This document shows, in pieces, positions 1-5,833 of a stretch of 8,496 nt of DNA (position 1 is the stretch's first letter; the number at the start of each line of letters is the position of its first letter). This DNA comes from JANMDR01 sp031376425 (lineage in GTDB: Bacteria; Pseudomonadota; Gammaproteobacteria; Burkholderiales; Usitatibacteraceae). The stretch spans positions 1 through 8,496 of the forward strand of contig JANMDR010000159.1 of assembly GCA_031376425.1 (NCBI GenBank), in the 5' to 3' direction. The notes under the pieces are model-generated. The model was not told where the DNA came from, searched no databases, and saw only the letters and a program-made list of their open reading frames with translations. A program made the position numbers and the translations under genes.

Positions 1-672
1 CAGCTCATGATCCGTTTTTTGCGCGAACGCAAACCGCCACAACGGATAAGTCGAATCAATCGCCAGGTGAATTGCAGCTAAATCAGACCCCATCGCCATT
101 TTAGTGGGCAATATTTCAAACGAGATCATCTGCAATTGCGAAACACCCAGTGCATTTTTGTATTGCAACCCTAATCTAAACCAACCCACATCATTCAGAA
201 AATTGATACTGCCGCGCAACGAGCACGACTTTTTACTAAAATGAAACTTATCCTCAACGGCAGCCAAGCGGTGCACTATTTTTGGCTCGCTAACAATCGC
301 GATTGCCGCATCAAATAGAAACTCAAACTCATACTGCATATTTTCATAAAATACCGGCTCGGGCAGTAATTGCTCCGCAACTGGTTCATTCATTGCACCA
401 TTCTGCAGCGCGGGCAGGATCATTTCGAACAATAGCGACGGGGAGAAACAAAGCCTACCTGTGGGCAAATTTAACCCACGCGCAGCCATCGTTTTCTTCA
501 AACTGTTTAAACGGTCATCAATGTCTTTAACCCAAACATTGAGCTCCCATTCTGGCGTTTTTATGGCTAAAACATTAGGCACAAAGCGTATCCCAACAGA
601 GAAATGAGAACTACGTAGATAATGACGTCCATCGCTCCTACGGCCAAAAGGATGTAAATCCGTTAGCCACAA
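1..672 (-). CDS. Probable DUF2357/McrC-like partner of the McrB-type ATPase (3' end outside window)
   Basis: A continuous minus-strand frame runs from inside the end of the McrB-like gene to the left edge, so the C-terminus is missing; about 224 residues are visible. Landmarks in the translation are GRRSDGRHYLRSSHFSVGIR near the start, FEFLFDAAIAIV, then ISFEILPTKMA and YPLWRFAFAQKTDHEL near the edge. The block around FEILPTKM followed by an acidic helix and WRF resembles, from memory, the DUF2357 N-terminal region of proteins that accompany McrB-like ATPases and end in a PD-(D/E)XK nuclease; the nuclease part would lie to the left and cannot be seen. In that family the partner would supply DNA cleavage driven by the ATPase. 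The start is unresolved: no ATG in this frame before 489, while TTG codons occur at 672 and 717, without a clear Shine-Dalgarno. The chosen TTG at 672 overlaps the upstream gene. Reading frame certain, family assignment moderate. Confidence 0.6.
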   Translation of the reverse strand, partial: MWLTDLHPFGRRSDGRHYLRSSHFSVGIRFVPNVLAIKTPEWELNVWVKDIDDRLNSLKKTMAARGLNLPTGRLCFSPSLLFEMILPALQNGAMNEPVAEQLLPEPVFYENMQYEFEFLFDAAIAIVSEPKIVHRLAAVEDKFHFSKKSCSLRGSINFLNDVGWFRLGLQYKNALGVSQLQMISFEILPTKMAMGSDLAAIHLAIDSTYPLWRFAFAQKTDHEL

Positions 673-2194
673 GCCGCTGATGCATCCAAGCCAGTTTCTG
701 CTTGCTTCGACAATCAATACTAAGCGGGGATGTATCCAAGTTTTCGCGCAATAAATCTGGGCGCTTCGCTTCCCAAATATTTGGCAAGTACTGTTCGCCC
801 AGAGCAGCTAGTTGCGTTAATAAACTCGCGCTATCGTTGAGTTTAAGCTTATGTTCGTCACCGTCAATACGCGGCAATACCTTACACATCAAAAAATCAT
901 CCCAAACCGCTTGCAACGCCAGGTCGTTTGTTGGCTCAAAACAAACTAACGCAATTAATAATTCATTTAATGCACGATAGGCAAGCTCAAACGGTGTATT
1001 TATCAGCACGCCGTTCATCGCATTTAAAAATGCAATACTTTTTGCGCCATCACTATCCGCTTTCACAGCGCTAAGGTCATCAATTTTTACAGCAGAGCAT
1101 ATGGGAAAACCAAGCGTTTTGTTAATAGTAGCCGCACTAAAATAGTGTGAAAAACTATTTGGAAAAAACGCACCAAAATCAATGGTAAACGCACGATCAA
1201 TAACCTTTCGCGAAAAACCATGCGTGGTCTCATCCATATTTACTGTGCCCGCAATAATTAGGTTGGGCGGCAGCGGTATGCCCACGGTGCTAAAGTAATC
1301 CCACAAGCCATCATATGCGACTTCATCCAACGCTAAATCTTTGCGCAATTGTGCAGCTACATTGGCATCAGTTTTAAATGCATCCGCTTTTAACAGCGGC
1401 AGGCAACTATAGCGACCATCCTGCCATTCACGCGATTCCAGCACGGCCAAATAATCCGCAAAATATTGCTCAACCGGTGCCAAATTCATTTCATCTAAAC
1501 AACACCAAAAGGGCGTTATCTCGTTTAGCGATTTAATCCCAATCGCTTCAGCGTTCGCAGATTGAAACGCATCTTTCCAAGCGCTGACGACAAAGCACAA
1601 TAGGGCAGTCACAATATAGCGCGGGCTAGGCAGACGAGAAACATAACCAAAAAGATCAGAAGGCTCGTGCCAATCAGGGCGAACAGGAATCAAGCAATAA
1701 TTACTAAGATTTTCACGATGCGCTTTCGCCTGCTCACGCACGAACCGGGTTTTACCTGTGCCGGAGATACCAGCTAGAAGAATGAATGGCTTGGGTAGCG
1801 ACGTTGTTAGTACTCGCTCTATTGAAGCACTTTGAGATTGGTTATTCAGAACGAATTCGCAAATTTTAGCTATCGTACTATCGTAGCCGAGAATGAAAGA
1901 ATCGTGGTCTAACCCGAGTGTTGCAAATATACCGGGTAGATTTTTTGCATCTCTTTTCGTGCGGATAATATCGTCAATCTCAATTTGATCGCTTAGTATT
2001 CCTCGTAAAATATCCTCGACTACTATAGTCGGAATGATACGAAGAGCGCCATTGGCACTCTCTTTTTCTCCGCGTCCACCTTTTGGGTGCCCTCGAAGTA
2101 CTATTACTTCAGTTACTGGCTTTTCAATTACGAAGGATCGGACACCTTCTCCTATTACCGTGCCAACCGTGAGCTTTTTAAGTAGCGTATGCAT
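638..2194 (-). CDS. McrB-type AAA+ NTPase of a type IV restriction-like (McrBC) system
   Basis: Numbered from the ATG at 2194 (518 residues). A AAA+ core of the AAA_5/McrB kind is plain: Walker A GISGTGKT at 142-149, Walker B CCLDEMN at about 231-237, the McrB-like signature GTVNMDET at 316-323 (equivalent to NxxD), and arginines R329/R334 in FSRKVIDRA as candidate finger residues. McrB proteins assemble into hexamers that use GTP or ATP to drive a McrC-type nuclease on modified DNA. The first 120 or so residues precede the core and I do not recognise them; in this family that position usually holds the DNA-recognition module. A GTG at 2206 is an alternative start with a stop codon right before it; I prefer ATG 2194 because AGGTG lies nine bases upstream. 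The next gene overlaps its end, as expected for a coupled pair. NTPase assignment is strong; substrate specificity is unknown. Confidence 0.85.
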   Translation of the reverse strand: MHTLLKKLTVGTVIGEGVRSFVIEKPVTEVIVLRGHPKGGRGEKESANGALRIIPTIVVEDILRGILSDQIEIDDIIRTKRDAKNLPGIFATLGLDHDSFILGYDSTIAKICEFVLNNQSQSASIERVLTTSLPKPFILLAGISGTGKTRFVREQAKAHRENLSNYCLIPVRPDWHEPSDLFGYVSRLPSPRYIVTALLCFVVSAWKDAFQSANAEAIGIKSLNEITPFWCCLDEMNLAPVEQYFADYLAVLESREWQDGRYSCLPLLKADAFKTDANVAAQLRKDLALDEVAYDGLWDYFSTVGIPLPPNLIIAGTVNMDETTHGFSRKVIDRAFTIDFGAFFPNSFSHYFSAATINKTLGFPICSAVKIDDLSAVKADSDGAKSIAFLNAMNGVLINTPFELAYRALNELLIALVCFEPTNDLALQAVWDDFLMCKVLPRIDGDEHKLKLNDSASLLTQLAALGEQYLPNIWEAKRPDLLRENLDTSPLSIDCRSKQKLAWMHQRLVANGFTSFWP

Positions 2195-2230
2195 AGCGTA
2201 AGACACCTATGATAAAAGTAGAAAAGCAGC

Positions 2231-2247
2231 AATTATTTAAAATAATT
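2231..2247. repeat. Inverted repeat, 8-base arms with 1-base centre
   Basis: AATTATTT and AAATAATT flank a single A, about 40 bases upstream of the McrB-like start. The arms are pure A/T, so chance or a melting/promoter element is as likely as an operator. Confidence 0.4.
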
Positions 2248-2313
2248 CCGAAAACAGAACGAACAGTAATCTATAAAAACGAATTCAGGAGGGACTTAAA
2301 TTTGCAAATGACC

Positions 2314-2330
2314 TTTTGGTTAAACCAAAA
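2314..2330. promoter_or_regulatory. Inverted repeat, possible operator upstream of the McrB-like gene
   Basis: TTTTGGTT and AACCAAAA flank a single A, about 120 bases upstream of the McrB-like start. The geometry (8-1-8) equals that of the repeat at 2231-2247 and fits a dimeric repressor site. No T-tract makes it a terminator and no regulator gene is visible in the window, so the role is inference. Confidence 0.35.
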
Positions 2331-2640
2331 TGTACACAAACGCAATTAGCACCGAAAAGGACAAAAAATTTTTAGCCCTACTTTGCGCACTTCAAAAGTG
2401 CTGATTGAATTATCCAAATTTTAAGGATTGCTTTCGGATAATCATTGAAGACGACCTATATACATGCTTCTTAAGCTACCAACGGTATGCTTTGTCCGTC
2501 GCCGCTCGCAGTATTTCAATCCAGCCATAAACCGTTCATGCCAATTGTATGGAGCTTTTGATTTCCACAACGCAATAAACAACTAGTTCTAATTCAATCA
2601 TGTTGGGTGGCGATGCTTCGCATGCGCGCTATAGGCATAA

Positions 2641-2874
2641 TCACCTGCTATGCGATTCAACATAAGCATCCACCAAGCGCCGAATCATGCGCTGATATTG
2701 CGTGTTATTTTTATTGGCTTCTGATTTAAAAAAATCAACGCTCTTTTTACTCAGCGCTAGCGTTACTTTCACAGCTTCTTCGTTAAACGAAAGCTCGGCG
2801 GGGCTAGGCAGAAAATCTGCAATCACTTTTACCTTACCCATTGGTTCATTCTTGTATTTTATTTTGGCGTTCAT
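2641..2874 (-). CDS. brnA: BrnA-type antitoxin (CopG/ribbon-helix-helix) of a type II toxin-antitoxin pair
   Basis: 77 residues starting MNAKIKYKNEPMGKVKVI, followed by DFLPSPAEL and a C-terminal half VKVTLALSKKSVDFFKSEA...YQRMIRRLVDAYVE. This is the BrnA pattern: a toxin-binding N-terminal arm and a ribbon-helix-helix DNA-binding domain whose strand is VKVTLAL and whose helices follow. BrnA neutralises BrnT and, with it, represses the operon by binding the promoter. I chose the ATG at 2874 over the longer frame because it restores the family length and has AAAGGA (complement of 2885-2890) upstream, if at a rather long spacing of about 10 bases. Its start lies 29 bases inside the end of brnT, the toxin-first order typical of this family, implying coupled translation. 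A second, dead copy of its last 18 codons lies at 3390-3443. Confidence 0.9.
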   Translation of the reverse strand: MNAKIKYKNEPMGKVKVIADFLPSPAELSFNEEAVKVTLALSKKSVDFFKSEANKNNTQYQRMIRRLVDAYVESHSR

Positions 2875-3136
2875 AAATTGTTTTTCCTTTGCGCCAATAG
2901 CCAGCGCCAATAATCCGAATTACCGAAGCACGATAGGTAAATCGCACCGTTAAAATTCCGCCATGCACTTCGCCAAAACAATAAAAACGCTTTTCAATGA
3001 GACTGTGAGCATCGTCTTCAGCAATAACACGTTGCGAATCAGCAAATGCGTATTGCGCAATAGTAAAAGAAACGCCGTGCTTTTCCTGATTTAGCGCGTC
3101 CTTCTCTGAATCCCATTCAAACTTTGTTTTTGCCAT
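2846..3136 (-). CDS. brnT: BrnT-type ribonuclease toxin
   Basis: 96 residues: MAKTKFEWDSEKDALNQEKHG, then VSFTIAQYAFAD, RFYCFGEVHGGILTVRFTYR, and the end VIRIIGAGYWRKGKTIYERQ. The FEWDxxKxxxNxxKHGVSF opening and the RIIGA..R....YE ending are diagnostic for BrnT (DUF497), a RelE/Kid-fold RNase that slows growth by cleaving RNA when free of BrnA. Length matches the family, so the toxin looks intact. The ATG at 3136 starts just before the conserved opening; an upstream in-frame extension (to 3172) adds residues atypical of the family and runs into the operator palindrome. No clear Shine-Dalgarno precedes 3136. The 3' end overlaps brnA by 29 bases. Expression is probably controlled at the palindrome 3166-3187. 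The segment upstream is a diverged copy of the one behind hldE. Confidence 0.9.
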   Translation of the reverse strand: MAKTKFEWDSEKDALNQEKHGVSFTIAQYAFADSQRVIAEDDAHSLIEKRFYCFGEVHGGILTVRFTYRASVIRIIGAGYWRKGKTIYERQNKIQE

Positions 3137-3165
3137 ACGCAAATAATACACAAAATACATATTAA

Positions 3166-3187
3166 TAGCCATACATTTGTATGGCTA
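3166..3187. promoter_or_regulatory. Perfect palindrome, probable BrnA/BrnTA operator
   Basis: TAGCCATACA and TGTATGGCTA are perfect inverted arms around a central TT, ending 29 bases before the brnT start. Ribbon-helix-helix antitoxins of the BrnA type bind palindromes in their own promoter, so this is the natural autoregulatory site. A decayed version (6 of 9 arm positions still pairing) is at 5635-5654 next to the dead brnT start. Promoter boxes on the minus strand are AT-rich (TATTAA, TATTAT) but not clear enough to place. Confidence 0.65.
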
Positions 3188-3218
3188 CACTTTACCTACT
3201 TCCGTTCCCCAATAAGCC

Positions 3219-3385
3219 CTACCCCATCGCCGCCTGCAACTCCGCTGGGCTCAGCGTTGCCGTACCCAATTTACCCACCACCATACCCGCTGCTTTATTG
3301 GCGATGCTGATGGCATCTGCTAGCGGTTTTCCGGCCGCTAGTGCTAGTATTAGGCCGATGGTGGCAATAACCGTGTCACCCGCTG
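3219..3385 (-). pseudogene. hldE: Orphan 3' fragment of an hldE (heptose 7-phosphate kinase) gene
   Basis: The minus strand reads AGDTVIATIGLILALAAGKP, then LADAISIANKAAG, VVGKLGTATLSPAEL and QAAMG before the stop, colinear with the last 53 residues of the intact kinase at 5674-6615. Only the end of the PfkB fold is present, beginning inside the GAGDT motif, so it cannot be a kinase. The reading frame has no stop or frameshift, and an accidental ATG at 3398 would give a 59-residue peptide. It differs from the intact tail by two extra codons (LILALAAGKP against LMLAAGKP) and several substitutions, so it is not a recent copy. It is joined on its right to a brnA remnant. Whether it is expressed is unknown. 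Confidence 0.85.
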
Positions 3386-3389
3386 TACC

Positions 3390-3443
3390 ATTCAACATAA
3401 GCTTCCATCAAGCGTCGGATAATGCGCTGATACTATGTGCAGA
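3390..3443 (-). pseudogene. brnA: Remnant of a second brnA: last 18 or so codons
   Basis: In one minus-strand frame this reads YQRIIRRLMEAYVE, matching YQRMIRRLVDAYVE of the intact BrnA at 2641-2874; DNA from attcaacataagc onward also matches 2656 onward with few mismatches. A TAG immediately precedes the YQR stretch and the rest of the gene is gone. After VE the frame runs WYSG and stops, because the sequence switches within about six bases into the hldE tail. Confidence 0.8.
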
Positions 3444-3551
3444 AATGAAAACACTCGAAGCAAAGTTAGGGTCATGAAAATTGAGTTTCTATCTTGAGCG
3501 CTCTAAAAAGGAAATGATCATCTCAACTGGCCAACAGGTGGCGGAAAAAAC

Positions 3552-5522
3552 CTAACTGCGAAACCCAATCCGTGCATGCGTCCCGTCACAAAACGGTTTG
3601 GTTGCGCTGCCGCCGCAGCGGCACAGCTTGGCGCTTGTTAGCCTTGCCACGATGCGGCCTGTGCCGCTGGTGATTTCAAGGTTGCCGCGTACTTGCAGCG
3701 GGCCGTCGGTTTGCGGGTCAATGGCCAGTGTGCCGTCGCGCACGGCCAGCATGTCGGTTGAGACGGTTTCGGGTTCACCACTCGCGGTAAAGCCTGCGGC
3801 TTTGTGTGAGCCATCGCAAAACGGCTTGTTTTGCGATGCACCGCAGCGGCACAACGTGGCGCGGTAGCCAATGCCTACGCCGTCGATTTGAAGCGGCCCG
3901 CGAAAAGCATAAGGCCCGGCCTCACGGATGGCGGCCAGATTTACAGGGGGGGCGGTTTCATTAGCGCCGCCGTCTTTGCGCACATAGCTGATCGCGCCCG
4001 ATGGGCATTCGTTGGCTACAGCTACAAGGCGTTCAGTATCCAGCGTGTCAGGGTGTAGCCAAGGGCCGACCACATTGGCTAAGAAAACTGTAGGCGCACC
4101 GGTGACGCAAAAGCGCGCATGGATGCATCGCGGCGTATCGAACTTCAAGGTTAGCGATTGGCCTTCAACCACCTCAACACCCTCAACCACGGTGGATACG
4201 GCGTTTGAGGTCCTTGGCGGCGCTATGACCACAGCGGCTATCTGTGCCTGAACGGGTCTGGACGTGTCTAGGCGCTTTGCAGCGCGCTGTGCCAGATCAG
4301 CCAGTACCCGCGCAGCAGACACCAGCCGCGCATGCCCTCTACCAGCCAAGCGGTTGGCTACGGCAGAAAGCTCGGCAAAACGTTCAATAAAATAGCGATT
4401 AGCCGCACCGCCTGCTGGCAGCGGCGCTGCATCGCGCAGGGCGGTAAACGACATGCCTGCGTTGCAATGGGGATTAGATGATCCTGCAGGTAGTGTGGCG
4501 GCGTGCTCGGCCAATGTAGTCATGGCGTGCATCAACCCGATACCTAAGTCGATGGCGAGTGCTTTATCGGGCTGGGGCGACGGAGTGGCGTAGGCGTAGG
4601 CTAGCAGGCGCAGCATCAAGCCATAAGCGGCGTTAGCCAAGTCCACCACTTCCATCGCATCTTGCGCTTCTATCCAGACGCGGCCTTCGGGTCGCGGGGG
4701 TCGGCGCAGCACGGGGTTGGTAGCGGCTGGGTGACTGGGCACAAAGGCCGGGTTGCTGGTTTTTAACGCACGGTATTCAGCGCGTATGGCGCAAAACCGG
4801 TCAAAGTGCGAACCCTCAGCGTGGGCGGGTGCGCCCTCGCCCTGCACTACGATGGCCTCCAAGCTGGCAAGCGCCGTCTTCAGACAAACCACGCGGGCGG
4901 CACCAGGCAAATTCACTTCAGCCGCAGTCAATTGCAGGGCTGGGTCACCGCAAAATACCGCACCCTCACCCGCCTGCGCCACCATGCCGCGCAAACCATC
5001 GCTGATCGCCGCATAAAACTCGCCCACCGTCGCGTAGTCCAGCCCAGTCGGCGTCAGGCGTTCACCTGCTGTGGCTCGGGTAAAAGCGCGTTCATACGCA
5101 AAACCTTCGCCTTCAGCCTCGTTAGACTCAGCAGGTCGCTCCAAATGAATAAAATGCTGCAACACGGCTTCACTGAAGGGAGCCAGCTTAACAACAATAC
5201 CGGCTGGCAAATAGCCAGGGTCTAGCGGAAAGTTACCGCGCCCAAAACGTGGCACGCCACCCATTGCGGAGGTAATATTCCAGACCGCCACCAAATGGCT
5301 CATCTCGTCCACCGCCACAGCAATGACCTCACGCCGCCAACGTGCCACGGCCTCAAGCTCATTGGCCTGCAAACCCTCTTGATCAGACTTCAAACTGAAC
5401 GCGGCGTACAGGTAAGTACACATCAAATTGTGTTCGAGCTCGGCGGCTTCATACAGCGTGTGGAGCAGAGCTTCGCGGGTGGGGGCGATTGACTTGTTTG
5501 TCATGGGTGTCATGGATGTCAT
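3552..5522 (-). CDS. Multidomain iron protein: ferritin-like + divergent 4Fe-4S + two CDGSH domains
   Basis: 656 residues. Residues about 15-250 are a ferritin-like domain of the VioB/iminophenylpyruvate-dimer-synthase type: ELEHNLMCTYLYA (E28, E30, H31), DEMSHL (E73, H76) and SHFDRF (H239), the expected metal-ligand pattern. Residues 280-420 are helical and unassigned. At about 455-515 is a divergent single-cluster ferredoxin domain (Fer4_19, YjdI-like): RCIHARFC with C466 and C472, and ECPSGA with C506. Two CDGSH [2Fe-2S] domains follow, with ligands C558, C560, C569, H573 and C634, C636, C645, H649 (three Cys and one His each). A cytoplasmic redox or oxygenase role is inferred; the substrate is unknown. 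No signal peptide or membrane segment. Starts are possible at 5522, 5513 and 5504, as ATGAC recurs every nine bases. It is clearly GC-richer than its neighbours (37 of 60 at 4321-4380, against 20 of 60 at 1141-1200), suggesting transfer. It sits between two brnTA relics. Confidence 0.9.
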   Translation of the reverse strand: MTSMTPMTNKSIAPTREALLHTLYEAAELEHNLMCTYLYAAFSLKSDQEGLQANELEAVARWRREVIAVAVDEMSHLVAVWNITSAMGGVPRFGRGNFPLDPGYLPAGIVVKLAPFSEAVLQHFIHLERPAESNEAEGEGFAYERAFTRATAGERLTPTGLDYATVGEFYAAISDGLRGMVAQAGEGAVFCGDPALQLTAAEVNLPGAARVVCLKTALASLEAIVVQGEGAPAHAEGSHFDRFCAIRAEYRALKTSNPAFVPSHPAATNPVLRRPPRPEGRVWIEAQDAMEVVDLANAAYGLMLRLLAYAYATPSPQPDKALAIDLGIGLMHAMTTLAEHAATLPAGSSNPHCNAGMSFTALRDAAPLPAGGAANRYFIERFAELSAVANRLAGRGHARLVSAARVLADLAQRAAKRLDTSRPVQAQIAAVVIAPPRTSNAVSTVVEGVEVVEGQSLTLKFDTPRCIHARFCVTGAPTVFLANVVGPWLHPDTLDTERLVAVANECPSGAISYVRKDGGANETAPPVNLAAIREAGPYAFRGPLQIDGVGIGYRATLCRCGASQNKPFCDGSHKAAGFTASGEPETVSTDMLAVRDGTLAIDPQTDGPLQVRGNLEITSGTGRIVARLTSAKLCRCGGSATKPFCDGTHARIGFRS

Positions 5523-5586
5523 TGGTTTGCGTTCTGCTACCGGCTAGGCTGGCGCACAGTTTTAGGTGTTACGCCGTTTTTCACGC

Positions 5587-5604
5587 CAAACTTTGTTTTG
5601 CAAT
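5587..5604 (-). pseudogene. brnT: Remnant of a second brnT: start region only
   Basis: The minus strand reads attgcaaaacaaagtttg, matching the first six codons of the intact brnT (ATG GCA AAA ACA AAG TTT at 3119-3136). The start ATG has become ATT and one base is lost from the A-tract, then similarity ends. The upstream DNA 5605-5673 is the matching brnTA promoter region, now upstream of the redox gene on the same strand. Confidence 0.7.
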
Positions 5605-5833
5605 GTGCAAATACTACACAAAATACATATTAGCAGCCATATTTTTGTATGACTATATTTTGCTTTCGCCCCCCTACCCCATCGCCGTCTGCAACTCTGC
5701 ATGACTCACCGTCGCTGTGCCCAATTTACCCACTACCACACCCGCCGCTTTGTTGGCGATGCTGATGGCATCGGCTAGCGGTTTGCCTGCGGCCAGCATT
5801 AGGCCGATGGTGGCGATAACCGTGTCACCGGCT
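5587..5833. repeat. Diverged direct repeat, copy B (intact hldE end + dead brnTA promoter/start)
   Basis: Partner of 3118-3385 in the same orientation. It contains the true 3' end of hldE, the AT-rich spacer with a decayed palindrome at 5635-5654, and the first bases of a brnT. Homology stops at about 5587, where the segment carrying the GC-rich gene begins. Confidence 0.85.

Larger units (their letters stand above)
2195..2640. other. Intergenic region between brnA and the McrB-like gene, no convincing gene
   Basis: About 450 AT-rich bases. I see no recognisable coding region; frames longer than about 45 codons are absent. The longest open stretch on the minus strand (2442-2582, from a TTG) contains NWHERFMAGLKYCERR but has no start signal or recognised family. 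The part next to the McrB-like gene should hold its promoter; two inverted repeats (2231-2247 and 2314-2330) lie there. A further imperfect inverted repeat, ATTATCC at 2409-2415 and GGATAAT at 2436-2442, could form a stem with a 20-base loop. No T-tract terminator was found behind brnA. Confidence 0.5.
3118..3385. repeat. Diverged direct repeat, copy A (hldE tail + brnTA promoter + brnT start)
   Basis: This segment aligns with 5587-5833 in the same orientation: caaactttgtttt, then cacaaaatacatatta, then the palindrome region, then ctaccccatcgcc and the whole hldE tail. By eye identity is roughly 80% with a few small gaps. The copies are about 2.4 kb apart and bracket the redox gene. Copy A continues leftwards into the intact brnT. 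Confidence 0.85.

Noticed and set aside
2287..2349. Plus-strand AGGAGGG followed by a 13-codon ATG frame
   Set aside because: The spacing of about 14 bases is too long, the peptide is featureless, and all neighbours run on the other strand.
2442..2582. Minus-strand open stretch with NWHERFMAGLKYCERR between brnA and the McrB-like gene
   Set aside because: Only about 46 codons from a TTG, no Shine-Dalgarno, no recognised family; it could be a worn gene fragment but cannot be supported.
3181..3477. Plus-strand open frame of 98 codons
   Set aside because: It is the complement of the hldE fragment and the brnA remnant, whose minus-strand translations match known families; the plus-strand protein resembles nothing.
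3496..3503. GAGCGCTC palindrome behind the redox gene as a terminator
   Set aside because: Eight bases with no loop and no adequate T-tract on the minus strand.
4806..5225. Plus-strand open frame of 139 codons
   Set aside because: It lies antisense within the ferritin-like/CDGSH gene; long antisense frames are expected in GC-rich coding DNA.
3118..5833. Transposon or insertion sequence as the cause of the direct repeats
   Set aside because: No transposase or integrase, no terminal inverted repeats and no short target duplication were seen; the repeats are gene tails, which fits duplication or homologous recombination better.
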